Positions 34,728 to 42,435 of a DNA stretch of 64,000 nt are shown one piece after another. A program made the position numbers and the translations under genes. How positions within the stretch are numbered: the stretch's first letter is position 1; each line of letters begins with the position of its first letter. The stretch is taken from assembly GCF_040610475.1 (NCBI RefSeq), contig NZ_JBEXMJ010000004.1, positions 186,001 through 250,000 of the forward strand. The letters run 5' to 3'. This DNA is from Actinopolymorpha sp. NPDC004070. Lineage in GTDB: Bacteria > Actinomycetota > Actinomycetes > Propionibacteriales > Actinopolymorphaceae. The notes beneath the pieces are model-generated. The model did no database searches. It worked only from the letters and a program-made list of their open reading frames with translations, and had not been told where the DNA came from.

Positions 34728-34773
34728 AGCCGAACCGGCCAGCCGAACCGGTCAGCCGAACCGTCAGCCGAAG
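34728..34773. repeat. AGCCGAACCGGTC 13-bp tandem repeat
   Basis: About three and a half copies (34728-34740, 34741-34753, 34754-34765, then a partial copy). The partial copy is the end of the phosphofructokinase gene, so the array looks like duplication of its stop-proximal bases into the gap before the class II DAHP synthase. Confidence 0.75.
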
Positions 34774-35789
34774 AGGACGCTGGCCTCGGCGTACAGCTCG
34801 GGGGTGACGACCTTCAGCTCCTTGGTGGCCTCGGCCAGCGGCGCCCGCACGATGTCGGTGCCGCGCAGCGCGACCATCTTGCCGAAGTCGCCGTCGTGGA
34901 CCGCGGCGATCGCGTGCAGTCCGAACCGGGTGGCCAGCCAGCGGTCGAACGCGGTGGGCGTGCCGCCGCGCTGGGTGTGGCCGAGGACGACCGCGCGGGC
35001 CTCCTTGCCGGTCCGCTTCTCAAGCTCCGCGGCGATCATGTCGCCCACGCCCCCGAGGCGGACGTGCCCGAACGCGTCCAGCTCCTCGTTCTGGAGAGCG
35101 TTGGTGCCCTCCTTCGGCGTGGCACCCTCGGCGACCACGATGATCGGCGAGAAGTTGGTACGGAAGCGGCTCTCCACGTGGTCGACGACCTTCTCCAGGT
35201 CGAACGGCACCTCGGGGATCAGGATGACGTTGGCACCGCCGGCCAGGCCGGAGTGCAGCGCGATCCAGCCCGCGTGCCGGCCCATGACCTCCACCACGAC
35301 GATCCGGTGGTGGGACTCGGCGGTGGTGTGCAGCCGGTCGATCGCCTCGGTCGCGATGTTGACTGCGGTGTCGAAGCCGAACGTGAAGTCGGTGGCGCCG
35401 AGGTCGTTGTCGATGGTCTTCGGCACACCGACGACGTTGACGCCGAGCTCGGACAGCTTCGTCGCCACCCCGAGGGTGTCCTCACCGCCGATCGCGACCA
35501 AGGCGTCGACGCCGTTGCTCGCCAGGTTTTCCTTGATCCGCTCGACGCCGCCGTCCACCTTGAACGGGTTGGTCCGCGACGAACCGAGGATGGTGCCGCC
35601 GCGCGGGAGGATGCCGCGCACCTGCGGGATGCCGAGTTCGCAGGTGACGTTTTCCAGCGGGCCCTTCCAGCCGTCGCGGAACCCGACGAACTCATAGCCG
35701 TACTCGGACGCTCCCTTGCGTACGACGGCCCGGATCACCGCGTTCAGTCCTGGGCAGTCGCCACCACCAGTGAGCACACCAACGCGCAT
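34764..35789 (-). CDS. pfkA: 6-phosphofructokinase, probably pyrophosphate-dependent
   Basis: Phosphorylates fructose 6-phosphate. The 341-residue protein shows VLTGGGDCPGLNAVIRAVV, VPKTIDNDLGATDFTFGFDTA and EVMGRHAGWIALHSGLA. The phosphoryl-donor site reads GGEDT with Asp104, and PKTIDND gives Lys124. Asp104 plus Lys124 is the combination of pyrophosphate-dependent enzymes such as the Amycolatopsis methanolica one; ATP enzymes have Gly104. Donor use is therefore predicted to be PPi, which would make the step reversible. ATG 35789 has GAAAGGA six bases upstream. Confidence 0.93.
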   Translation of the reverse strand: MRVGVLTGGGDCPGLNAVIRAVVRKGASEYGYEFVGFRDGWKGPLENVTCELGIPQVRGILPRGGTILGSSRTNPFKVDGGVERIKENLASNGVDALVAIGGEDTLGVATKLSELGVNVVGVPKTIDNDLGATDFTFGFDTAVNIATEAIDRLHTTAESHHRIVVVEVMGRHAGWIALHSGLAGGANVILIPEVPFDLEKVVDHVESRFRTNFSPIIVVAEGATPKEGTNALQNEELDAFGHVRLGGVGDMIAAELEKRTGKEARAVVLGHTQRGGTPTAFDRWLATRFGLHAIAAVHDGDFGKMVALRGTDIVRAPLAEATKELKVVTPELYAEASVLFG

Positions 35790-35879
35790 CGACAGTCCTT
35801 TCCAAGACTGCAAGAACAGGTCCTGTCGAGCCTAGCCCTGCCGGGTTCGCCGCCTTCCGCAGGGCCGCCGTCAGCGCCC

Positions 35880-36536
35880 TCAGGTCTCGTCGGTGCCGTC
35901 GAGGCCGCTCTCCAGGGCGTACCGGACGAGTTCGACCCGGTTGTGCAGCTGGAGCTTGCGCAGGGTGTTCTGGACGTGGTTCTGCACGGTGCGGTGGGAC
36001 AGCACCAGACGGTCGGCGATGTCCTTGTAGCTCAGCCCCTTCGCCACCAACCGCAACACCTCGGTCTCCCGCTCGGTGAGCTGCGGGGCGACCGGCTCGG
36101 CGGCGCGGGACGCACCCGACAGGCGGCGGAACTCCCCCAGCACCAGCCCGGCGAGGCCCGGCGTGAAGACCGCGTCCCCGGCGGCGGTGCGGCGTACCGC
36201 GTCGAGCAGTTCCTCCCGCGAGGCGGACTTCACGAGGTAACCGGCGGCGCCGGCCTTGACCGCCGCCAGGACGTCCAGCTGCTCGGCGCTGGCGGACAGG
36301 ATCAGCACGCGGGTGCGGGAGTCGCTCTCGGCCAGCCGGCGGGTCACCTCGACTCCGCCGAGCACGGGGATCTGCAGGTCGAGCACCACCACGTCGGGCC
36401 GGGTCGCCTCCGCGCGGCGCAACGCCTCGTCGCCGGCGCCGGCCTCCGCGACGACCTCGAATCCGGCCTGCTGCAGGTCGCTGGACACGGCACCGCGCCA
36501 CATCGGATGGTCGTCGACCACCATCACCCGGATCAT
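35880..36536 (-). CDS. macR: NarL/LuxR-family response regulator (MacR-like)
   Basis: A 218-residue response regulator: receiver domain with Asp53 (VVVLDLQIP), Asp8/Asp9 pocket and Lys in LVKSAS. The LuxR-type helix-turn-helix follows (LTERETEVLRLVAKGLSYKDIADRLVLSHRTVQNHV). It partners the kinase gene 33 bases upstream. In Streptomyces the MacRS pair lies beside phosphofructokinase, as here, and controls membrane-protein genes. The ATG has TAAGGT seven bases upstream, so besides the kinase transcript it may have its own leaderless promoter. Confidence 0.9.
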   Translation of the reverse strand: MIRVMVVDDHPMWRGAVSSDLQQAGFEVVAEAGAGDEALRRAEATRPDVVVLDLQIPVLGGVEVTRRLAESDSRTRVLILSASAEQLDVLAAVKAGAAGYLVKSASREELLDAVRRTAAGDAVFTPGLAGLVLGEFRRLSGASRAAEPVAPQLTERETEVLRLVAKGLSYKDIADRLVLSHRTVQNHVQNTLRKLQLHNRVELVRYALESGLDGTDET

Positions 36537-36542
36537 GCCCTG

Positions 36543-36548
36543 ACCTTA
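36543..36548 (-). promoter_or_regulatory. Leaderless -10 box of macR
   Basis: Minus-strand TAAGGT (36548 to 36543) ends seven bases before ATG 36536, inside the macS-macR gap. It would allow regulator synthesis without the kinase. Confidence 0.5.
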
Positions 36549-36569
36549 CGCAACGTGCGGGCCGGTTCG

Positions 36570-37937
36570 TCACCCGATATCCGCTTTGGCATCCGGTCTG
36601 GAATCCCCCTGCGGTCCGGCCGCCCCGCGTCTGCCCGTCAGCCATGCCGGCGTCGTCCATCGGGGTCCGGCGGACGCGGAAGCCGGGTCGGCGGCGGCGC
36701 GGGGCACCCGAAGCTCCCACTCCGTGCCGCCCGTGCTCGTGGACAGCGTGGCCGTGCCGCCGAGCTCGGTCAGCCGGCCCACGATCGACCGGCTCACGCC
36801 CATCCGGCCGTCGGCCTCGGCCTGGTCCAGCCGGCCCGCGGGGATGCCTGGCCCGTCGTCGCGGACGCTCACCGTCACCGCCTCGCCGTCGTCCTCCAGC
36901 AGGATGAACGCCTTGGCACCGGGCGCGTGCCGGGCGACGTTGTCCAGCGCGGCGCGGACCGCGGCGACCAACTCCGTGGCGACCTCTCCGGGAAGCAGCA
37001 CCGGGTCGGCCGGGGTGGCGACGGAGACCCCCGTGGTGCCGAGCCCGGTGAGCCGGCCACCGACGTCGATCATGCCGGTGTCCGTCTCGTCGACGGCCTG
37101 CTGCATGGCGTGACTCGAGAGCCCTGACAGCCCCGACAGGGCGGACCGGCCGGCGCCCCCACCCGTCACCGGCATCGGCTGGCCGTTGACCAGTGCACGC
37201 AGCAGCTCGCCCTGCTCCCCCGCGGCGCGGGCGATGTCTCCGGCCTCCCCGCCGAGCTCGTTCCCTCGCCGCTGGACGTACGCGAGGACCTGCAGCACGC
37301 CGTCGTGCACCGCCCGGGCGAGGCGTTCCCGCTCCGCGGTCCGGGCGGCCAGTTCGGTGGCCCGGGCGCGGTCGGCCGCGGCGTCGCGGGCGAGTGAGGC
37401 GGCGTAACCGAGCATCGCCCCGGCCAGCAGCAGCAGGAAGAGGTTGCTGAAGGTGGTGGAGGTGACGTGCGCCCTGGTGGCGATGTCGGCCGGGGAGATC
37501 ACCAGCGCCGCGAGGACGCCGCCGATCCAGCCGTATCTGATCGCCCACGCCAGCACGGCCGCGGTCACCCAGTACGTCGGCAGGGTGAAGTCGTGGCGGT
37601 TCAGCATCTCCGGGCTGAGGACGTACGGCGTGATCAGGATGGAGCCGACCGCGACCGCGAGATCGGCGGTCAGGAACGGCCACCGGCGGCGTTCGGGTGC
37701 GTCGTAGGCCCAGGTGACGACCAGCGTCCAGGCCGACATGACGGTGAGGACCAGCCAGCCGGTCAGCGGATGGTCGAATCGCTCCCAACGGAACAGGTTG
37801 ACCGCCAGAGCCTGCGCCAGCACGACGAACCGCAGGACCGCCAGGGCCTTCCACAGCGAGGCGGTGCCGTCGGAGCCGGCGTTCGCGTGCGTCCGTCCGG
37901 ATCCCGGCAGCACCGGCGACCGATCGCCCGCCCCCAT
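36570..37937 (-). CDS. macS: MacS-type sensor histidine kinase
   Basis: A 455-residue membrane kinase. Five to six helices lie in about residues 25-185. The HisKA_3 dimerisation domain carries the phosphorylated His in ERLARAVHDGVLQVLAYVQ. The C-terminal ATPase domain has DNVARHAPGAK, SVRDDGPGIP and GVSRSIVGRLTELGG. It matches the MacS family. ATG 37937 has GAGAGAG upstream and lies 12 bases after the acyltransferase stop, so acyltransferase, kinase and regulator probably form one operon. Confidence 0.9.
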   Translation of the reverse strand: MGAGDRSPVLPGSGRTHANAGSDGTASLWKALAVLRFVVLAQALAVNLFRWERFDHPLTGWLVLTVMSAWTLVVTWAYDAPERRRWPFLTADLAVAVGSILITPYVLSPEMLNRHDFTLPTYWVTAAVLAWAIRYGWIGGVLAALVISPADIATRAHVTSTTFSNLFLLLLAGAMLGYAASLARDAAADRARATELAARTAERERLARAVHDGVLQVLAYVQRRGNELGGEAGDIARAAGEQGELLRALVNGQPMPVTGGGAGRSALSGLSGLSSHAMQQAVDETDTGMIDVGGRLTGLGTTGVSVATPADPVLLPGEVATELVAAVRAALDNVARHAPGAKAFILLEDDGEAVTVSVRDDGPGIPAGRLDQAEADGRMGVSRSIVGRLTELGGTATLSTSTGGTEWELRVPRAAADPASASAGPRWTTPAWLTGRRGAAGPQGDSRPDAKADIG

Positions 37938-37949
37938 GGTCGGACTCTC

Positions 37950-38813
37950 TCAGCTCGCCTTGCGGACGGCGCCGCCGTCCGAGCCCGGCTTGTCGGGTTC
38001 GGAGCCGGTCGGCTCACCGGTGGTGCCCGCACCCGCGCCGGCCGCGGGCGTGCTGCCCGAGCCGTTGCTGCCCGCACCGTTGCTGCCCGGCCCGGAACCC
38101 ACCGACCGCTCGCCCGCGTCGCCGCCGCGCCGCTGCTTGCCGAGCTCGTCCTTGGCCTTCTGGGCGTACATGTCGACGTATTCCTGGCCGGACAGCTCCA
38201 TCAGCTCGTACATGATCTCGTCGGTGACCGAGCGCAGGACGAACCGGTCCTCCTCCATGCCCTCGTAGCGGGAGAAGTCCAGCGGCTTGCCGATTCGCAC
38301 GCCGGGCCGCATCAGCTTCGGCAGTGCCTTGCCCGGCGGCTGCATCTTGTCGGTGCCGATCATGGCCACCGGGATCACCGGGGCGCCGGAGGCCAGCGCC
38401 AGCCGGGCCACGCCGGTCTTGCCCTTGTAGAGGCGGCCGTCGGGCGAACGCGTGCCTTCGGGATAGATCCCGAACAGCTCGCCCTTCTGCAGGAGCTTGT
38501 GCCCGGCGTCGAGCGCGACCTGGCTGGCCCGGCCGCCGGTGCGGTCGATCGGCACCTGGCCGATGCCGCGGAAGAACAGCGCGGTGAGGCGGCCCTTGAT
38601 GCCCGTACCGATGAAATACTCGATCTTGGCCGGGAAGGTGATCCGCCTGGGCAGGACCAGCGGAAGCCACACCGAGTCGGAAAACGACAGGTGGTTGCTC
38701 GCGAAGATGGCTGGACCTTCGCGGGGGACGTTCTCCAGGCCGTCGACCCAGGGGCGGAAGACCGTTCTCAGCAACGGCCCCAGGGCGAAGACCTTGAGGA
38801 ACCAGTAGAACAA
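37950..38813 (-). CDS. 1-acyl-sn-glycerol-3-phosphate acyltransferase-like (PlsC)
   Basis: Transfers acyl chains in phospholipid synthesis; membrane-associated. Acyltransferase motifs are NHLSFSD (H-x4-D), GIYPEGTRSPDG and VIPVAMIGTDK. The start is TTG 38813, because GGAGG lies six bases before it and the family begins at FYWFLK; this gives 287 residues. An open frame extends to 38882 but has no ribosome site. The last about 60 residues are a Gly/Ser/Pro-rich tail. The M. tuberculosis counterpart is Rv2182c. First gene of the macS-macR operon. Confidence 0.9.
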   Translation of the reverse strand: MFYWFLKVFALGPLLRTVFRPWVDGLENVPREGPAIFASNHLSFSDSVWLPLVLPRRITFPAKIEYFIGTGIKGRLTALFFRGIGQVPIDRTGGRASQVALDAGHKLLQKGELFGIYPEGTRSPDGRLYKGKTGVARLALASGAPVIPVAMIGTDKMQPPGKALPKLMRPGVRIGKPLDFSRYEGMEEDRFVLRSVTDEIMYELMELSGQEYVDMYAQKAKDELGKQRRGGDAGERSVGSGPGSNGAGSNGSGSTPAAGAGAGTTGEPTGSEPDKPGSDGGAVRKAS

Positions 38814-39085
38814 ACCCCACCTCCGTCTTTGCCCGAGAACCCTAGGCCTCGTCCGGGCCCGGAGCAACGGCGACCCTCCCACGGGGTCGTCACCTGGTCA
38901 TCGCGGAGTAATGCCGGCCGGGCGGCGGGGTATCGCCTCTACGGGCGCGACCGGACCTGCGGCCCGGCCGGCCCCCCGGCCGACCCCCGGCCGACCCCCG
39001 GCCGGGTCCGCCCGGGCGAACCGCCCGTGACACGATGCCGACCGGACCTCCGCGTCTTTGCCGCGCGACCTTCAGGAGCGTGCCT

Positions 39086-39934
39086 GTGCGAGTGAAGCCG
39101 TACGCCGAACCGCTGTACGCCGGCACCGGTACCGCCGGCGTCGTGCTGTCCCACGGTTTCACCGGCTCGCCCGCCTCGATCAGGCCCTGGGCCACCCATC
39201 TCGCCGAACGCGGCTTCCGGGTCGCCGTACCCCGGCTGCCGGGCCACGGCACCACCTGGACCGACCTCGACCGCACCGGCTGGCCGGACTGGTTCGCCGC
39301 GCTCGAGCGGGACTTCCTCCGGTTGCGCGAGGAGTGCGAGGTGGTGGTCGTCGGCGGCCAGTCGATGGGCGGGTGCCTCGCCCTGCGCCTGGCGCAGGTG
39401 TACGGCGACGACGTGGACGGCATCGTGCTCGTCAACCCGGCGTTGCGTGGCAACGACCCCCGGCTTCCGGCGCTGCCCGTGCTGCGCCACTTCCTCGCCT
39501 CGGTTCCCGCCATCGGCGGCGACATCCACAAACCCGGCGACCACGAGGGCGCCTATGACCGGACCCCGCTGACGGCGCTGCACTCCCTCACCCGGCTGTG
39601 GCGGGTGGTGGCTGCCGACCTGCCGTCGGTGCGTGCGCCGCTGCTCGTCTTCCGCTCGCCGCAGGACCACGTGGTCGACGGGTCGAGCCTGCGGCTGCTG
39701 CGCGCGAGGGTCGGCTCTCGCGAGATCGAGGAACACTCGCTCCCCGACAGCTACCATGTCGCCACACTCGACTACGACGCACCGACGATCTTCACCGAGA
39801 CGGCCGGTTTCGTCGAACGTCTGTGCCGGACCCTGACCGGGCGGAGCTCCTCCGGTCAGCCGACCGGACGGCCCCCGAAGGGGTTGCATCCGGCAGGCCC
39901 GGACCTGGCAGCTCGGAACGACTCCGGGAGGTAG
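39086..39934 (+). CDS. Alpha/beta-hydrolase (carboxylesterase/monoacylglycerol lipase type)
   Basis: A 282-residue serine hydrolase. VVLSHGFTGSPASIRPWA gives the oxyanion region, GGQSMGG the nucleophile Ser, RSPQDHVVD the Asp and DSYHVATLD the His, as in Est30-type carboxylesterases. No signal peptide is present, so it is cytoplasmic. GTG 39086 has AGGAG seven bases upstream. Its stop lies within the ribosome site of the next gene (GGGAGGTAGCG), so the two are coupled. The substrate is probably a short- or medium-chain ester. Confidence 0.9.
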   Translation: MRVKPYAEPLYAGTGTAGVVLSHGFTGSPASIRPWATHLAERGFRVAVPRLPGHGTTWTDLDRTGWPDWFAALERDFLRLREECEVVVVGGQSMGGCLALRLAQVYGDDVDGIVLVNPALRGNDPRLPALPVLRHFLASVPAIGGDIHKPGDHEGAYDRTPLTALHSLTRLWRVVAADLPSVRAPLLVFRSPQDHVVDGSSLRLLRARVGSREIEEHSLPDSYHVATLDYDAPTIFTETAGFVERLCRTLTGRSSSGQPTGRPPKGLHPAGPDLAARNDSGR

Positions 39935-39936
39935 CG

Positions 39937-40887
39937 ATGCGGGACAACGGTCTGAGCGCTCCGTCGTACGTCGCCATCGCCGACCTCGCCCCGGAGGTCG
40001 CCGACACCATGCTGGCGATCCTGGCCGGCGCGGAGGTGGCCGCCTACGCCGACCCGTGCCCACCGGTCGCGGAGCCGTGCCGCGAGATCCGGCTGCCACT
40101 CACGCCGTGTGACCGGCTCTACGTCGACGAGGGGGCGCAGGACCGCGCCAAGGCCCTGCTCGGCGAGCAGCTGACGAGGATCCGCGAGGGTGAGGGCGCT
40201 CCCTCCCCCTGCGCGCCCGACGACGGTCCCCTGGCCGACGCCGCTCCGTCCGGGACCGGTGCCGGTGACGACGACCATCGGTCCGACGCGGCCCGGATGG
40301 CGACCTTCGACGAGGACCGGCTCTGGGCCGAGATCGTGGCGGGGTACGACCGGATCCTGCAGGATGCCGTACCCCGGTGGCCGGCGATCGAGGACGTCGA
40401 GCCCGAGCCGCCGGGCCGGGACGGTTCCGCCGACGAGCACGGTGAGGCTGACGACCGGTCAGCGGGTGACCGTTCGTCGGGTGAGGACCGGCGAAGGACC
40501 GGCCGCGACGAGCCGGCCGTCGATGAGAAGACCGACAGCAAGAAGGCCGACAGCAGGAGGGCCGACAGCGACCCGGCGCGCGACGGTTCGTGGGAGGAGT
40601 CCGCGCCCGCGCCCCGGCGACCGGCGCCGTCCGCATCCAACCCGCCGGAGGAACGCTTCGTCCCGCCGCCTCCCCCGCCACTGCCTCGCCTGGATCCGGT
40701 GACGAAGGCCGCCTGGGCGGCCATGCTCGGCGGACCGGCGCTCCTCCTGCTCACCGTGTTCGTCGGCGGCTACCTCCCGAGCTGGACGGTCGCTTTCGGC
40801 GTACTGGCGTTCTTCGGCGGGTTCCTCACCCTGGTGGTGCGGATGAAGGGCGGCCCACCGGACGACGACGACGGCGCCATCGTCTGA
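39937..40887 (+). CDS. Hypothetical protein with C-terminal membrane hairpin
   Basis: A 316-residue protein I cannot name. The N-terminal about 80 residues (YVAIADLAPEVADTMLAILAGAEVAAYADP) look like a small folded domain resembling DUF2007-type signal-transducing proteins. A long acidic, Asp/Ser/Arg-rich disordered region follows (about 90-245). Two helices close together (AAMLGGPALLLLTVFV, AFGVLAFFGGFLTLVV) lie near the C-terminus. ATG 39937 is three bases after the esterase stop with GGGAGG upstream. Position beside glycolytic genes recalls SCO2127 of Streptomyces, a comparison from memory only. Confidence 0.7.
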   Translation: MRDNGLSAPSYVAIADLAPEVADTMLAILAGAEVAAYADPCPPVAEPCREIRLPLTPCDRLYVDEGAQDRAKALLGEQLTRIREGEGAPSPCAPDDGPLADAAPSGTGAGDDDHRSDAARMATFDEDRLWAEIVAGYDRILQDAVPRWPAIEDVEPEPPGRDGSADEHGEADDRSAGDRSSGEDRRRTGRDEPAVDEKTDSKKADSRRADSDPARDGSWEESAPAPRRPAPSASNPPEERFVPPPPPPLPRLDPVTKAAWAAMLGGPALLLLTVFVGGYLPSWTVAFGVLAFFGGFLTLVVRMKGGPPDDDDGAIV

Positions 40888-41022
40888 TCGGACCGTCATA
40901 GCTCGCCTGACAGGTGCAATGGGTACGAGATACGAACGCGTGGCCTCGGTGGCTGCCTCGTTGATCGGCTTGCGGGTCGGAAACGCGTGGATCCGCGTAT
41001 CCGGCATTCTCGACCGAACCGG

Positions 41023-41541
41023 TCAGCGGATGAACTGGTCCACGTAGTCGGCGCCCAGTCCGACCTTCTCGTAGTGGGCGCGGCACAGCTCGATCTTGGT
41101 CCAGACGTCCTCGTACCCGATCTGGTGGCCTTCCTCGTCGAGGTAGATCATCGCGCCGGTGATGTTGAAGAACGTCACCATGTCCTCGCAGTCCGGCGGC
41201 ACCGCGAGGGTGTGGATCTCACCGGGGGGCTCGAACACGAAGTGCCCGGCCTCGGCCACCCAGTCGTGTTCGTAGTAGTGCCACTTGCCCCTGATCACGT
41301 AGCCGAACACCGCGGCCGGGTGGCGGTGCCGGGACACCACGCCGGACCGGGTGACGCGCAGCAGGTTGCACCACTGGCCGACCACGGTGTTGAACAGCAG
41401 CGGGCGGAAGAACACGCCGTTCTCCTGCTCGACCCAGAGCCGCTCGTCGTCCGGCATCGCGGCGACCGCGATCTCCGGCTGCACGCCGAACGACTCGGTC
41501 ACCTTGCCGAACACCACGTCGTGGGTGCTGGCCTCACTCAT
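41023..41541 (-). CDS. Cupin, 2,4'-dihydroxyacetophenone dioxygenase-like
   Basis: A 172-residue single-domain cupin. The metal-binding motif is SRHRHPAAVFGYVIRGKWHY with a later GHFVFEPPGEIHTL. It resembles the 2,4'-dihydroxyacetophenone dioxygenase family, non-heme iron enzymes that cleave aryl ketones; the actual substrate is unknown. ATG 41541 has AAGGGA about six bases upstream. It follows the SDR gene by 69 bases with a small hairpin between (41585-41602). It could use an aglycone released by the GH1 enzyme of the same cluster, which is speculation. Confidence 0.8.
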   Translation of the reverse strand: MSEASTHDVVFGKVTESFGVQPEIAVAAMPDDERLWVEQENGVFFRPLLFNTVVGQWCNLLRVTRSGVVSRHRHPAAVFGYVIRGKWHYYEHDWVAEAGHFVFEPPGEIHTLAVPPDCEDMVTFFNITGAMIYLDEEGHQIGYEDVWTKIELCRAHYEKVGLGADYVDQFIR

Positions 41542-41584
41542 GGGTGGTCCCTTCGTCTCGGGGATATGCGATCTCAGGGGGTAC

Positions 41585-41602
41585 GCGAACTTCGGGGTTC
41601 GC
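41585..41602. promoter_or_regulatory. Hairpin GCGAAC-TTCGGG-GTTCGC
   Basis: A 6-base perfect inverted repeat between the SDR stop and the cupin start. It may attenuate or stabilise the mRNA end; there is no T-run. Confidence 0.4.
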
Positions 41603-41610
41603 CTCGACAC

Positions 41611-42435
41611 TCACGCGACGAGGTAGCCGCCGTCAACGGGTACGACCGCACCGGTCATGAACGCCGCCGCCGGCGAGGCGAGGAACTCCACGACACCGGC
41701 CACGTCGTCGGGAGTACCCCAGCGGCGCAGCGGCGTGCGGTCGAGGATGCGGCGTTCGGCCTCGGGGTCCTCGCGAAGAGCGGTGGTGAGCTCGGTGCTG
41801 ATCCAGCCCGGCGCGACGGCGTTGACCCGGATGCCGTCCTCGGCGAACGCGACCGCGAGGGACCTGGTGAGGGCGACGATGCCGCCCTTGCTGGCGGTGT
41901 ACGCCGGGACCAGCGGGCCGCCGAAGTAGCTCAGCATCGAGGCCACGTTGACCACGCAGCCGGCCGACTTCGCCAGGAGCGGCCGGGCGGCGACGCAGGC
42001 GCGCATCGTGCCTGTGAGGTTGACGTCGAGCACCCGCTCGAAGACCTCCAGCCGGAACTCCTCGCGGCGGCGGATGATGCCCGCGCTGTTCACCAGGACG
42101 TCCAGGCGTTCCAGCCCGGTGAGGAAGTCGGCCAGCTCGTCGGGCCGCGTCACGTCCACCGCGGCGTACTCCGCGATCGCGCCCGGGTGGTCGGCACCGT
42201 CGGCGCCGTCCGCCCCGTCAGGGCGTACGTCGGGGCGGGCGAGGTCGGCGACCGCCACCCGCGCGCCGAGTGCGGCGAACCGCCTGGCGACGGCACCGCC
42301 GATGCCGCCCCCGCCGCCGACCACGACGACCGAGCGGCCCGCGTGCGGCGCCGCCGCGTCGCCGGCCGGGCCGGCCGCGGCGTCCGCCGCCGAGTTCGCC
42401 GAATCCACCGAATCCACCGAGCTCTCGGCGCTCAC
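41611..42435 (-). CDS. Short-chain dehydrogenase/reductase
   Basis: A 274-residue SDR. After about 35 low-complexity Ser/Asp/Ala residues comes the cofactor motif VVGGGGGIGGAVARRFA, with VADLARPD (Asp suggesting NAD) and NSAG. The catalytic Tyr/Lys is in AYTASKGG, with Ser in NVASML, and the C-terminus reads VVPVDGGYLVA. It probably oxidises a sugar or alcohol. GTG 42435 overlaps the GH1 stop (GTGA), and GAATCCACC is repeated within its first codons. Part of the aldo/keto reductase, GH1, SDR, cupin set. Confidence 0.9.
   Translation of the reverse strand: MSAESSVDSVDSANSAADAAAGPAGDAAAPHAGRSVVVVGGGGGIGGAVARRFAALGARVAVADLARPDVRPDGADGADGADHPGAIAEYAAVDVTRPDELADFLTGLERLDVLVNSAGIIRRREEFRLEVFERVLDVNLTGTMRACVAARPLLAKSAGCVVNVASMLSYFGGPLVPAYTASKGGIVALTRSLAVAFAEDGIRVNAVAPGWISTELTTALREDPEAERRILDRTPLRRWGTPDDVAGVVEFLASPAAAFMTGAVVPVDGGYLVA

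Noticed and set aside
35692..37854. A 720-codon minus-strand frame over macR and macS
   Set aside because: It reads in another frame of the same strand and lacks any domain, while macS and macR have full kinase and receiver motifs.
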